From contig CALUXR010000003.1 of the NCBI GenBank assembly GCA_944324795.1, forward strand, positions 1 through 64,000: 64,000 bases of DNA, in the 5' to 3' direction. Origin of the DNA: an uncultured Acholeplasmatales bacterium (lineage in GTDB: Bacteria; Bacillota_I; Bacilli_A; Acholeplasmatales; Anaeroplasmataceae). Positions 37,422 through 45,720 of the stretch are shown here, one piece after another. Below the pieces are notes generated by a model. That model was given only the letters and a program-made list of their open reading frames with translations, did not search any database and was not told the DNA's origin. The number at the start of each line of letters is the position of its first letter. The first letter of the stretch is position 1. The translations under genes were made by a program, and so were the position numbers.

Positions 37422-38870
37422 TTATGCACCTTGAGATTTACCAAGGTAAATATATTCTAGATTATTAAATTCACATAATAAGCCACATGTTGCATATAGA
37501 CCAACATACATATATTTATTATCTATAGCTAAGAAATCGAAATCAGTATAGGTTTTAGTATATGTTTTATTTTTATATATAACTTTAATGTTTACTACTT
37601 GACCTATTCTTTCTAATTCTAAATGAGCTGTATCATCAATATTAAAATAAGAAGAATTATAATTTGTGTTAATTAATTTTTTATTTTCTCTTGAATAGAT
37701 GATATTAGTTTTTTCATTATCATTATAAAGGCCTGCAGCCACATAATTAGATAATATAGTATTATCTGATATAGATTGATCTGTATAGACATCATCTCTT
37801 AACATTAAACCAAATCCTGCCATATCATCAACTTTTTTCTTTATAACTTTAACATCTACATTAACTTTAAAATTATCATCTTTATTAATTTGTTTAAATA
37901 AGAAAGGGATACCTTCAGTGTTTGCAATTTTACCCTTTAAATATTGACCATCTTGACCAATAATAAATTTATTATTTTCTTCTTTAATAATATAACCTGT
38001 ATTTAAATCAAGAGGATTACTACCTGTATCGCCAAAGGCTGTTCCGTACCAACCTTCAAGTTCAATATGACTGAAGTTTGTTGTTGGTTTGTATTTATCT
38101 TTATTAAATGGAACATATGGTAAATCTATATATTCTTTATTTGGTATTAAATCTTTAATTGTTGGTTTTACTAAATCTTTTAATAAATAGTTTTTAAGAT
38201 TACAATCAGTCTTTTTTAATTCTTCAGCAAATAAATAGGCTACCATTTTAGCCCCATAAATATTTAGGTGTGTAGTATCTACAGTTTCTTTTTTATTTTT
38301 TGGCCATGCATGGAATAAAATAGCTTTATCATAACCTATTTTAATATATAATTCTTTTGTTCTTTCTGTTAAATCTATAACGGTTGTATTAGTTTCAATG
38401 CCTAAATTGATAACTGCTTTTCTATAATCACCATTTCTAGTAATATGAGCTGAATTAGCATTGTAACATTCATTTATATCAGCTCTACAAATTGGTGTAC
38501 ATAATATTGGTGTAGCACCTTTATTTTTAGCTATTTCAACATAATAATGATTTAAATAATAAGGATAAGATGATGTATCATTTAAATCTTTATTCGCAGT
38601 AGTAAAGCGATTAGGATCTTCATCTTTTTCATCATTATGACCAAAACCAATTATTAAATAATCCCCATTAGTAATATTATTAATTAAAGTTTTATAATTA
38701 TCTTCAATTAAAAATGATTTAGAACTACGTCCTGATAATGCTAAATTAATAACTTCAACCTCATCATTAAAATAATTTTTAATTTGGGTTCCATATCCAT
38801 ATCTAGGATAATAATAAGGGTCTTTAAAGTATGATAAGGTTGAATCACCTACAATATATATTTTATTCAT
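37422..38870 (-). CDS. SGNH hydrolase, rhamnogalacturonan acetylesterase-like
   Basis: The N-terminal 230 residues form an SGNH/GDSL esterase: YIVGDSTLSYF (block I, nucleophile Ser), NLALSGRSSKSF (block II Gly), IIGFGHNDEKDE (block III Asn) and DTTHLNIYGAKMVA (block V Asp-His). This arrangement with GDST and THLN is that of rhamnogalacturonan acetylesterases (CE12), which remove acetyl groups from pectin. The C-terminal 240 residues look like a beta-sandwich (GFGLMLRDDVYTDQS; DUF1349-like) that may bind glycan. No signal peptide is visible, so it would act on imported oligosaccharides. GGAGG lies before the ATG. Divergent from the LacI gene, with a LacI-type site between them, which fits the uronate genes that follow. 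Confidence 0.82.
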   Translation of the reverse strand: MNKIYIVGDSTLSYFKDPYYYPRYGYGTQIKNYFNDEVEVINLALSGRSSKSFLIEDNYKTLINNITNGDYLIIGFGHNDEKDEDPNRFTTANKDLNDTSSYPYYLNHYYVEIAKNKGATPILCTPICRADINECYNANSAHITRNGDYRKAVINLGIETNTTVIDLTERTKELYIKIGYDKAILFHAWPKNKKETVDTTHLNIYGAKMVAYLFAEELKKTDCNLKNYLLKDLVKPTIKDLIPNKEYIDLPYVPFNKDKYKPTTNFSHIELEGWYGTAFGDTGSNPLDLNTGYIIKEENNKFIIGQDGQYLKGKIANTEGIPFLFKQINKDDNFKVNVDVKVIKKKVDDMAGFGLMLRDDVYTDQSISDNTILSNYVAAGLYNDNEKTNIIYSRENKKLINTNYNSSYFNIDDTAHLELERIGQVVNIKVIYKNKTYTKTYTDFDFLAIDNKYMYVGLYATCGLLCEFNNLEYIYLGKSQGA

Positions 38871-38970
38871 TTTTATGCCTCCATTTAGCTTATTATAAAC
38901 TATTTTATTTATAAATTAAATATTATAAAATATAAAGCATTATATATTTTAACTTTTTGATTTGATTGTA

Positions 38971-38999
38971 TTTAAAACGATTTCATTTTATTGTATAAT
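38971..38999 (+). promoter_or_regulatory. lacI-family gene promoter with LacI-type operator
   Basis: TATAAT at 38994-38999 with TTTAAA at 38971-38976, spacer 17. TTTAAAACGATTTCA (38971-38985) resembles the AAAACGnTTTCA half-palindrome bound by LacI-family regulators. It sits between the -35 and -10 boxes, so autoregulation is likely and the divergent esterase gene may share it. Confidence 0.5.
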
Positions 39000-39034
39000 T
39001 TTAACATATTTACATAAACTAGGTGAGAGATGAA

Positions 39035-40009
39035 ATGAATATATATGATATAGCTAAAGAAGCTGGTGTTTCTATTTCAACAGTTTCTAAATATTTAAAT
39101 AACAAAACTATAAGACCAGAATTAAAAACAAGGATTGAAGAAGTAGTTGCGAAATATGATTATGTACCAAGCGCTATAGCTCAAGGTTTAGTTTCTAAAT
39201 CGATGAAATTAGTTGCTGTTATGGTTGTTGATATTCAAATATCACATTACGCGGCTGCGGCCTATGCAGCTGATAAAACTTTATCAGCCTTAGGTTATCG
39301 AGTTATTATTTGTAATACACTTGGTGATGAAGAAAATAGTATAAAATATCTTGATTCATTACTTAAAATAAATGTTGATGGTATAATTTTTGTAGGTTCC
39401 ATTTTCAATTTTTTAAATAAATATGAGAAAGTCTTAGAAAAGCTAAATAATATTCCTATTATTTCTAATAATGGTCATATAAATACTAAAAATTCTTACT
39501 CTATTTATGTTGATGATAAACAAGGTGTTTATGATGCTACTAAATATTTAATAAATAAAGGTCGTAAAAAAATTATTTATTTTCAATATTTATCTACAAC
39601 ATCTTCAAATTTAAAATTACAAGGATATAAAGATGCTTTAAAAGAAGCGAATTTAGAACCTATTGTTTTCCATACTGATGAATTAATGAGCGGTGGTTTT
39701 GAACTTGTAAAACAATTAAATCAAAGTCAAGTTGAAGTAGATGCTATAATGTGTGGTGAAGATATTATAGCATTAGGAGCTATTTCTGACTTATCTGCCC
39801 AAGGTTATAAAATTGGTAAAGATATTGACATAATTGGTTTTAATGCTAGTTTATTTACTAATTTAGCAAATCCTAAAATGACATCTGTCAATAATAAAAT
39901 AGAAGAAACGTCAGTAAGAAGTGCGGAAATGCTACTTGATATAATAGATGGCAAGGAAGTTCATGATGAAATTTTACCATGTTCTCTTGTTATAAAAGAA
40001 TCTGCTTAA
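39035..40009 (+). CDS. LacI-family transcriptional regulator
   Basis: The N-terminal helix-turn-helix is MNIYDIAKEAGVSISTVSKY followed by the hinge (IAQGLVSKSMKLVAVMV), then a periplasmic-binding-protein-like sensor domain typical of LacI proteins (DGIIFVGS, ISNNGHINT, KGRKKIIYFQY, DAIMCGEDIIALGAI, DIIGFN). The start chosen is ATG 39035: AGGTGAGAG lies 7 bases upstream, whereas the in-frame GTG at 39023 is inside that site and would add four residues before the usual start of the family. It lies between the esterase and the mannonate dehydratase gene, with matching operators in both control regions. The inducer is likely a uronate or its breakdown product (inference from neighbours). Confidence 0.92.
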   Translation: MNIYDIAKEAGVSISTVSKYLNNKTIRPELKTRIEEVVAKYDYVPSAIAQGLVSKSMKLVAVMVVDIQISHYAAAAYAADKTLSALGYRVIICNTLGDEENSIKYLDSLLKINVDGIIFVGSIFNFLNKYEKVLEKLNNIPIISNNGHINTKNSYSIYVDDKQGVYDATKYLINKGRKKIIYFQYLSTTSSNLKLQGYKDALKEANLEPIVFHTDELMSGGFELVKQLNQSQVEVDAIMCGEDIIALGAISDLSAQGYKIGKDIDIIGFNASLFTNLANPKMTSVNNKIEETSVRSAEMLLDIIDGKEVHDEILPCSLVIKESA

Positions 40010-40043
40010 GATAAAGTTTAGTTTTAAATTTTATCTTTTTTTT
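40008..40043 (+). terminator. Terminator of the lacI-family gene
   Basis: AAGATAAAGTTT (40008-40019), loop AGTTTT, AAATTTTATCTT (40026-40037), twelve pairs with one G-U, then T-run to 40043. It begins inside the TAA stop codon. Confidence 0.85.
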
Positions 40044-40074
40044 ATTTTTTATAAAAAAATTAAATATATTTTTA

Positions 40075-40089
40075 AGAAAACGCTTGCTA
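40075..40089 (+). promoter_or_regulatory. LacI/CcpA-type operator overlapping the -35 box
   Basis: AAGAAAACGCTTGCT around 40075-40089 resembles cre or LacI-family sites (pattern GAAAACGCTTnC). It overlaps the -35 box TTGCTA of the uxuA promoter. Confidence 0.55.
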
Positions 40090-40112
40090 AACTTTACAAA
40101 AGGTATTATAAT
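40084..40112 (+). promoter_or_regulatory. uxuA promoter
   Basis: TTGCTA (40084-40089), exactly 17 bases, TATAAT (40107-40112). Flanked by LacI-type sites on both sides. The leader to the uxuA ATG is about 110 bases. Confidence 0.75.
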
Positions 40113-40121
40113 ACAAAATGT

Positions 40122-40139
40122 GCAAAAAGCGCTTTTTGC
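40122..40139. promoter_or_regulatory. Perfect 18-bp LacI-type palindrome
   Basis: GCAAAAAGCGCTTTTTGC is a perfect palindrome centred on the CG step typical of LacI-family operators. It covers the expected transcription start about 7-10 bases after the -10 box, where bound repressor would block initiation. A related imperfect site, GAAAAAGCGGTTTTTT, is near 40184-40200. Confidence 0.75.
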
Positions 40140-40183
40140 TTTATTAATAAATTTAAAAAGTAAAATTTCGAATAAAGAATACT

Positions 40184-40200
40184 AGAAAAAGCGGTTTTTT
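40184..40200. promoter_or_regulatory. Third LacI-type site in the uxuA leader
   Basis: GAAAAAGCGGTTTTTT is an imperfect palindrome matching the 40122-40139 site around its centre. It lies within the transcribed leader about 30 bases before the uxuA start. Confidence 0.45.
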
Positions 40201-40228
40201 AAAACAAAAAATTAAGGAGGTACATTGT

Positions 40229-41299
40229 ATGGAAATGACATTACGTTGGTTTGGTACTGGTTATGACAGTGTTACATTACAACAAATTAGACAAATTCCT
40301 GGTGTAACAGGTGTTATAACTACTCTATATAATACTAAACCAGGGGAAGAATGGTCTAGAGAAGACATTCACAAATTGAAGGCTGAAGTTGAAGCGGCTG
40401 GTTTGAAAATTTCAGGGATTGAAAGTGTTAATGTTTGTGATGCGATTAAAGTTGGTTCACCTGATCGTGATAAATATATCGATAATTACATTAAAACATT
40501 AGAACATTTAGGACAAGAAGACATTCACCTAGTTGTTTATAATTTTATGCCTATTTTTGATTGGACTAGAACAGAATTAGCTCGTGTAAGACCAGATGGT
40601 TCGACAGTTTTAGCTTACAATCAAGATACTGTTGATAATATTGATCCTAATAATATGTTCGATAGTATTAACGATAATTCAAATGGTTTTGTTATGCCAG
40701 GTTGGGAACCTGAACGTTTAGCAAAATTACAAGAACTTTTTGAAATGTATAAAGATGTAACAGAAGAGAAGTTATTTGATAATTTAGTATATTTCTTAAA
40801 GAAATTAGGTCCTGTTTGTAAAAAATATGGCATCAAGATGGCAATTCATCCAGATGATCCAGCATGGTCTGTATTTGGATTACCAAGAATAATTACAGGA
40901 AAAGAAAAAATATTAAAATTATTAAAAGCTGTAGATGAACCTTATAATTGTCTAAATTTATGTACAGGTTCACTTGGAACAAATCCTAATAATGATATCG
41001 TAGACATTATATATGCATGTAAAGGTAGAATTCCTTTCGCTCATATTAGAAATTTAAAATATAACACACCACGCGATTTTGAAGAAGCTGCTCATTTGTC
41101 AAGTGATGGCTCTATGGATATGTTTAAAATCGTTCAAGCTTTATATAAAACTGGCTTTGATGGTGTTATTCGCCCTGATCATGGTCGTATGATTTGGGGA
41201 GAGGTTGCAATGCCTGGTTATGGTTTATATGACAGAGCTTTAGGTGCTTGTTATTTAAATGGTTTATGGGAAGCAATCTCTAAAGAAGAAAAAAGATAA
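40229..41299 (+). CDS. uxuA: Mannonate dehydratase
   Basis: UxuA converts D-mannonate to 2-keto-3-deoxygluconate in hexuronate breakdown. The sequence from MTLRWFGTGYDSVTLQQIRQ through GIESVNVCDAIK and YNFMPIFDWTRTEL is typical of the family. Expected metal-binding positions are present: AIHPDDP (His), NLCTGSLG (Cys), FAHIRN (His) and IRPDHGRM (Asp/His). The length of 356 aa is usual. AAGGAGG lies 9 bases before the ATG. It is the first gene of the probable uronate operon, behind a promoter with several LacI-type operators. Its product would feed a KDG kinase/aldolase route not found in this window. Confidence 0.95.
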   Translation: MEMTLRWFGTGYDSVTLQQIRQIPGVTGVITTLYNTKPGEEWSREDIHKLKAEVEAAGLKISGIESVNVCDAIKVGSPDRDKYIDNYIKTLEHLGQEDIHLVVYNFMPIFDWTRTELARVRPDGSTVLAYNQDTVDNIDPNNMFDSINDNSNGFVMPGWEPERLAKLQELFEMYKDVTEEKLFDNLVYFLKKLGPVCKKYGIKMAIHPDDPAWSVFGLPRIITGKEKILKLLKAVDEPYNCLNLCTGSLGTNPNNDIVDIIYACKGRIPFAHIRNLKYNTPRDFEEAAHLSSDGSMDMFKIVQALYKTGFDGVIRPDHGRMIWGEVAMPGYGLYDRALGACYLNGLWEAISKEEKR

Positions 41300-41338
41300 T
41301 TTGGCTTAGTTTAAGCATTTATTAATATTAATTTGTGT

Positions 41339-41394
41339 ACAAAGGTAAGCCTTTGTCTATATAAGAATAAATTTAACGCCACATAAATTTATTC
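41339..41394 (+). other. Paired hairpins between uxuA and the permease gene
   Basis: ACAAAGG/CCTTTGT (41339-41356, loop TAAG) and GAATAAATTT/AAATTTATTC (41365-41394, 10-base loop) are perfect stems. Neither is followed by a T-run, so they look like mRNA processing or stability structures in a 192-base gap more than terminators. A further imperfect stem involves 41408-41434. Confidence 0.45.
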
Positions 41395-41491
41395 AAAATA
41401 TAAATTTTTAAATTTAATAGTGCTACATTAAATTTAAAGGTTTATTAAATGTTAGTTTAAAAAGATAAAAAAATTAAAGGGGTAAAAAAAT

Positions 41492-42922
41492 ATGTTTTTA
41501 ATGACAGGTCTTGGAGTTTATTGTATTATAGCTTCAATATTATTGTTACTTGCACTAGTTGCATTCGTTTATTACTGTATGAAGGGTGGAAACCTTATCA
41601 TTGGTTTAATCATCACTACAACAGTTTGGGTACTTATTGGTATCGTTTATGTATTATGGAACGCTGGTCAAGCTGGCGAAATAAATGGTGGTAAAGAAGT
41701 TTGGAATTTAATTGTTGGTACTTTAAATAAAGTATATAGTGACGGACCTATTAATTATGGCCAAACTACAACAATTATTATCTTTGCTAGCTGGTTTGGT
41801 CGTGTAATTGTTGATACAGGTATTGCTAAAGCTTTAATTAGAAAAGTAGTTGAATTATCTGGTAACAAACAATTAATTACTGTATTAGCTGTATCAATCG
41901 TTTCTGCTTTAATATTTACATCTGTATTTGGTCCTGGTAGTGTTATGGCTATCGGTGCTATTATTCTTCCTATCTTATTATCAATTGGTGTTAGCAAGAA
42001 AATAGCTGTTGGTTCATTCCTATTCAGTGTTGCTGCTGGTATGTATGTAAATAGTGGTTATTATACTCAATTTAGTGGTCATGATTTATTTAAGACATTA
42101 TGGACAGCTAATCCAGATAACTTCACAAATAATTTCTTATTATTTAGTTGGTTAGCATTCTTAGTACATGTTGTAATTATGGTTGGTTTCATTTTATTCA
42201 ACTATTGGATGGCTAAAGGTAAAGTTAAAGCTTGGGCTATGGAAGATGATGGTGAAGAACAACATGTTTCTAACTGGTCATTCATTGTTCCATTCATTCC
42301 AATTGTATTTGCTTTAATTATTGCTTTAATTAATTTATTCAGCGATTTAAATTTAACTACATTCGCACCTATTTTCTTATTTGTTGTTGCTATATTCTTC
42401 GGTTTATTATTAACAGGCAACTTAAAAACATATAAGAAAGCATTAGAAACAACACAAAAGACATTATTCAATGGTATTTCTGACGTTGCTCTATTAATTG
42501 GTATGTTATTAGTTATGAATATGTTCTCAACAGCTGCATCTAATTTAGCTGCACCTATCTTCCAAACTGCACTTGGTGGAGCTTTAGATTGGGTAAATGA
42601 TAAAGCATGGATCGTTGTTGTAGCGGCAATCATATTAGCACCTTTAGCATTATTCCGTGGACCATTCATGATTTGGGGTTCTGGTATTGCTTTAGCTTCA
42701 GTATTATCAGCAGTTATTCCTGCAACTAGTCCTTTATTATTAGTATTATTCTATGTTCAACCAGTTGCTATTACAGCTGATTCTTGTCCTACTCAATCTT
42801 GGGGTATGTGGGCACTATCATATGCTAAATATGAACCAAATGTATATATTAAAACAGACCTACCTTGGGGCTGGTTATGTTGTGCTATAAATATTTTATT
42901 AGCATTCTTAATCTTAATATAA
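41492..42922 (+). CDS. Ion-transporter-superfamily permease, probable uronate or sugar-acid transporter
   Basis: This is an integral membrane protein of 476 aa with about twelve helices. The pattern of paired half-repeats with re-entrant-like segments (TSVFGPGSVMAIGAIILPILLSIGV in part, then IILAPLALFRGPFMIWGSG) resembles the ion transporter superfamily (CitM, GntP and DctM relatives) that import organic acids with protons or sodium. Which subfamily is not clear. AAAGGGG precedes the ATG. The position after uxuA suggests uptake of a hexuronate or an aldonate. No ABC or PTS parts are nearby. Genes 41492 to 46685 follow each other with gaps of at most 40 bases. Confidence 0.7.
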   Translation: MFLMTGLGVYCIIASILLLLALVAFVYYCMKGGNLIIGLIITTTVWVLIGIVYVLWNAGQAGEINGGKEVWNLIVGTLNKVYSDGPINYGQTTTIIIFASWFGRVIVDTGIAKALIRKVVELSGNKQLITVLAVSIVSALIFTSVFGPGSVMAIGAIILPILLSIGVSKKIAVGSFLFSVAAGMYVNSGYYTQFSGHDLFKTLWTANPDNFTNNFLLFSWLAFLVHVVIMVGFILFNYWMAKGKVKAWAMEDDGEEQHVSNWSFIVPFIPIVFALIIALINLFSDLNLTTFAPIFLFVVAIFFGLLLTGNLKTYKKALETTQKTLFNGISDVALLIGMLLVMNMFSTAASNLAAPIFQTALGGALDWVNDKAWIVVVAAIILAPLALFRGPFMIWGSGIALASVLSAVIPATSPLLLVLFYVQPVAITADSCPTQSWGMWALSYAKYEPNVYIKTDLPWGWLCCAINILLAFLILI

Positions 42923-42962
42923 TAGAAGGTATTAAAATATAAACTCAAAAAGGAGTGTAAAA

Positions 42963-45086
42963 ATGAGAAATATAAGAATTGGTATCGACGTTGGTGGTAC
43001 ACATACTAAAGCTGTAGCTATCGACAACGCTACTAATCAAATAGTTGGTAAAGGTTCATGTAAAACTACTCATGATGATAAACAAGGTGTTGCTGCTGGT
43101 GTAGTTAAAGCCTTCCAAAAATGTGTAGCCGATAATAATATAAAACCAGAAGAAGTTGTTTTCGTAGCACACTCAACAACTCAAGCTACTAATGCCTTAA
43201 TTGAAGGTGACGTTGCTAAAGTCGGTGTTATTGGTCTAGGTGGTGGCGGCCTAGGTGGATGGGTAGTTAAAAAACAAACATCTATCAACAGTATAGATTT
43301 AGGTAATGGTAAAAAGATTGAAGTTATTAGTGCCTATATTAAATTAAAAGAATTCAACGAAAAGAAAGCTGAAGAAGTTATTGATGATTTATTAAAACAA
43401 GGCGCACAAGTAATTGTTGCTAGTAAAGCTTTCGGTGTTGATAATATGACTGAAGAAAAAGTTATTTCTGATATATGTGCTAAAAAAGGTATTTTAAGTA
43501 CAGCTGCTTCAGAAATCACTAAACTTTATGGTTTAGCAATTAGAACACAAACTGCAGTTATCAATGCTAGTATCTTACCTAAGATGCTTGAAACTGCAAA
43601 TAGTACTGAACAAAGTGTTCGTCAAGCAGGTATCACTGTTCCACTTATGATTATGCGTGGTGATGGTGGTGTTATGGAAGTTACAGAAATGAAGAAACGT
43701 CCTATTTTAACAATGTTATCAGGACCTGCGGCTTCTGTTATCGGTGCTTTGATGTATTTACGTGCTTCAAATGGTATTTATTTTGAAGTTGGTGGTACAA
43801 CTACTAATATTGGTGTTATTAAAAATGGTCGTCCTGCCGTTGACTATACAATTTTAGGTGGACATCGTACTTATGTAAATTCACTTGATGTTCGTGTACT
43901 TGGTGTTGCTGGTGGTTCTATGGTTAGAGCGAATAAAGAAGGAATCGTTGATGTTGGTCCTCGTTCTGCTCATATTGCGGATTTAGAATATGCTGCCTTT
44001 ACTGATCCGAAAGAATTAGATGGTGCAGAATTATATTTCGTTCAACCTAAACCAAACGATCCATCTGACTATGTAGCAATTAGATGTAAGAGTGGTAAAT
44101 GTATTACTATTACTAATACTTGTGCCGCTAATGCTTTAAAATTACTTGCTGATGATGACTTTGCGAAAGGTAGTTATGAAGCAAGTTATAAAGCTGTTAA
44201 ATTGTTAGCTGATTATATTGGTAAATCTGTTGAAGATACAGCAAATCAAATATTGAAAACATCTTGCGATAAGATTGCAATCGTTATTGAAGAATTAATA
44301 GCTAAATATAAAGTTGAACGCGATCAAATCGTTTTAGTTGGTGCTGGTGGTGGTGCAGGTACTTTACTTGCATATACTGGTAATATGATGCATTTTAAAT
44401 ATCAAATTCCTGAGAATGCTGAAGTTATTTCTTCAATCGGTGTTGCTTTAGCGATGGTTCGTGAAATGGTTGAAAGAACTATTCCTAACCCAACAGTTGA
44501 AGATATTGCTAAAATTAAGAGAGAAGCAAAAGATAGAGCTGTTAGAAGTGGTGCAGTACCTGATACAGTTGAAGTATTCCTTGAAATTGATGAAACAACA
44601 CAAAAAGTTACAGCAATCGCGATGGGTTCAACAGAAGTTAAAACAACTGATTTATCTAAGAAAGTTGATGATAAAGAAGCTTTAGAAATAGCTAAAGAAA
44701 CATTCAGCCCAGATACTACTGATATTAGAATTGGTTATTCTAATGGTAATACTTTCGTTGTTCTTGGTACAAATAAAGGTAAAGATGGCGTACGTATTGT
44801 TGATAGCAAAGGTTTCGTTAAAGTTCAAAGAACTGAAGGTAAAGTTGCTACAACAACATTTGCTGAAATTGAACCTATTCTAAAGAAATTATGGCATGAT
44901 ACATCTAATTATTCTAGTGAAGTTAGAATTAATCCTGATATGTATATAATTATCGGTGGTAGAGTAATCGATTATTCTGGCTTAAGTACAGTAGAACAAG
45001 TTATCGGTTTAGCTAAGACTGAATTAATTGACTTAGACCCAACAGCTGAAGTAGCAATAGTTGCTGTTAGAAATGGTATGTATTAA
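42963..45086 (+). CDS. Hydantoinase/oxoprolinase (HyuA) family protein
   Basis: The protein has the actin/ASKHA-fold opening IGIDVGGTHTKAVAID, then VFVAHSTTQATNALIEG, GGVMEVTEMKKRPILTMLSGPAAS, FEVGGTTTNIGVIKNG and LVGAGGGAGTLLAYT, all standard for the HyuA half of hydantoinase/5-oxoprolinase enzymes. Those use ATP to open cyclic amides or, in acetone carboxylase, to activate a ketone. A HyuB partner is normally adjacent and is absent here; 707 aa is within the range for HyuA. The gene lies in the uronate operon (AAAGGAG before the ATG), where no such enzyme is expected. It may act on a lactone or keto-sugar (inference), or belong to a side pathway. Confidence 0.82.
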   Translation: MRNIRIGIDVGGTHTKAVAIDNATNQIVGKGSCKTTHDDKQGVAAGVVKAFQKCVADNNIKPEEVVFVAHSTTQATNALIEGDVAKVGVIGLGGGGLGGWVVKKQTSINSIDLGNGKKIEVISAYIKLKEFNEKKAEEVIDDLLKQGAQVIVASKAFGVDNMTEEKVISDICAKKGILSTAASEITKLYGLAIRTQTAVINASILPKMLETANSTEQSVRQAGITVPLMIMRGDGGVMEVTEMKKRPILTMLSGPAASVIGALMYLRASNGIYFEVGGTTTNIGVIKNGRPAVDYTILGGHRTYVNSLDVRVLGVAGGSMVRANKEGIVDVGPRSAHIADLEYAAFTDPKELDGAELYFVQPKPNDPSDYVAIRCKSGKCITITNTCAANALKLLADDDFAKGSYEASYKAVKLLADYIGKSVEDTANQILKTSCDKIAIVIEELIAKYKVERDQIVLVGAGGGAGTLLAYTGNMMHFKYQIPENAEVISSIGVALAMVREMVERTIPNPTVEDIAKIKREAKDRAVRSGAVPDTVEVFLEIDETTQKVTAIAMGSTEVKTTDLSKKVDDKEALEIAKETFSPDTTDIRIGYSNGNTFVVLGTNKGKDGVRIVDSKGFVKVQRTEGKVATTTFAEIEPILKKLWHDTSNYSSEVRINPDMYIIIGGRVIDYSGLSTVEQVIGLAKTELIDLDPTAEVAIVAVRNGMY

Positions 45087-45096
45087 TAAGAGGTAA

Positions 45097-45720
45097 ATGA
45101 TGGAAAATATTCGTGATGCATTAAATAAAATTCTTAATAAATCTGATTTTACTATTTATATGGGAAAATTAGATAAAGATATTACAGCTTATAAATTACC
45201 AACTTCTAAAAAAGAAGAAATAGTGAATAAAGCTATAGAAGAAGCCACATGGTGCTATAATGAATTAATAAATAAATATGGTGAATTATCACCTATAAAA
45301 TATGCAATTAGAATGCAAATTCCGGTTGTTTATGTTAGGGAAAAGCCAACTAAGTATTATGCATATTTAGGTTTATTTACAGAAAAAAATCAAACTATTA
45401 CATTAAATATAGAAACTATAGATTTTGTTAAAAAGTTGATTAACGAATATAATTTATCAGATTTAGTTGATATAGACCGTTTAAAAGATACTGTTTTTGC
45501 TCACGAATTATTCCATTATTTCGAATTAATATATCCTGATTTATACTCTAATCAAAAAATATTGGATGCAAAGATATTTGGCTTGTTTAAGACAAAATCT
45601 CAACTATTAGTAGTTGGTGAAATTGCTGCTATGCATTTTGCTAAATTATTAACTAAATTAAAACATTCACCACTTGTATATGATAAAGTATTTTCTTTAG
45701 GAAAGAAGCAATTATTATAA
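45097..45720 (+). CDS. Small protein with HExxH motif, unknown function
   Basis: At 207 aa this protein carries FAHELFHYFELIYPD (residues about 132-146), an HExxH zinc-binding signature within a predicted helix, as in ImmA/IrrE-type and other small metallopeptidases. A possible third ligand is Glu in VVGEIAAMHFAKLL some 40 residues later, which has the form ExxAxxFA found in ImmA/IrrE-like zincins. There is no signal peptide. AAGAGG lies just upstream of the start (ATG 45097 or 45100). Its stop overlaps the manA start by one base, so the two are coupled. Function in a sugar-acid operon is unclear. Confidence 0.6.
   Translation: MMENIRDALNKILNKSDFTIYMGKLDKDITAYKLPTSKKEEIVNKAIEEATWCYNELINKYGELSPIKYAIRMQIPVVYVREKPTKYYAYLGLFTEKNQTITLNIETIDFVKKLINEYNLSDLVDIDRLKDTVFAHELFHYFELIYPDLYSNQKILDAKIFGLFKTKSQLLVVGEIAAMHFAKLLTKLKHSPLVYDKVFSLGKKQLL

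Noticed and set aside
40075-40089. Site near the uxuA -35 box as a certain CcpA cre box
   Set aside because: The match is equally good for the adjacent LacI-family regulator, and related sites in the same region favour that protein; CcpA control cannot be decided from sequence alone.
42202-42669. Minus-strand open frame of 155 codons inside the permease gene
   Set aside because: It mirrors the codon pattern of a hydrophobic gene on the other strand and has no ribosome site or recognisable domain.
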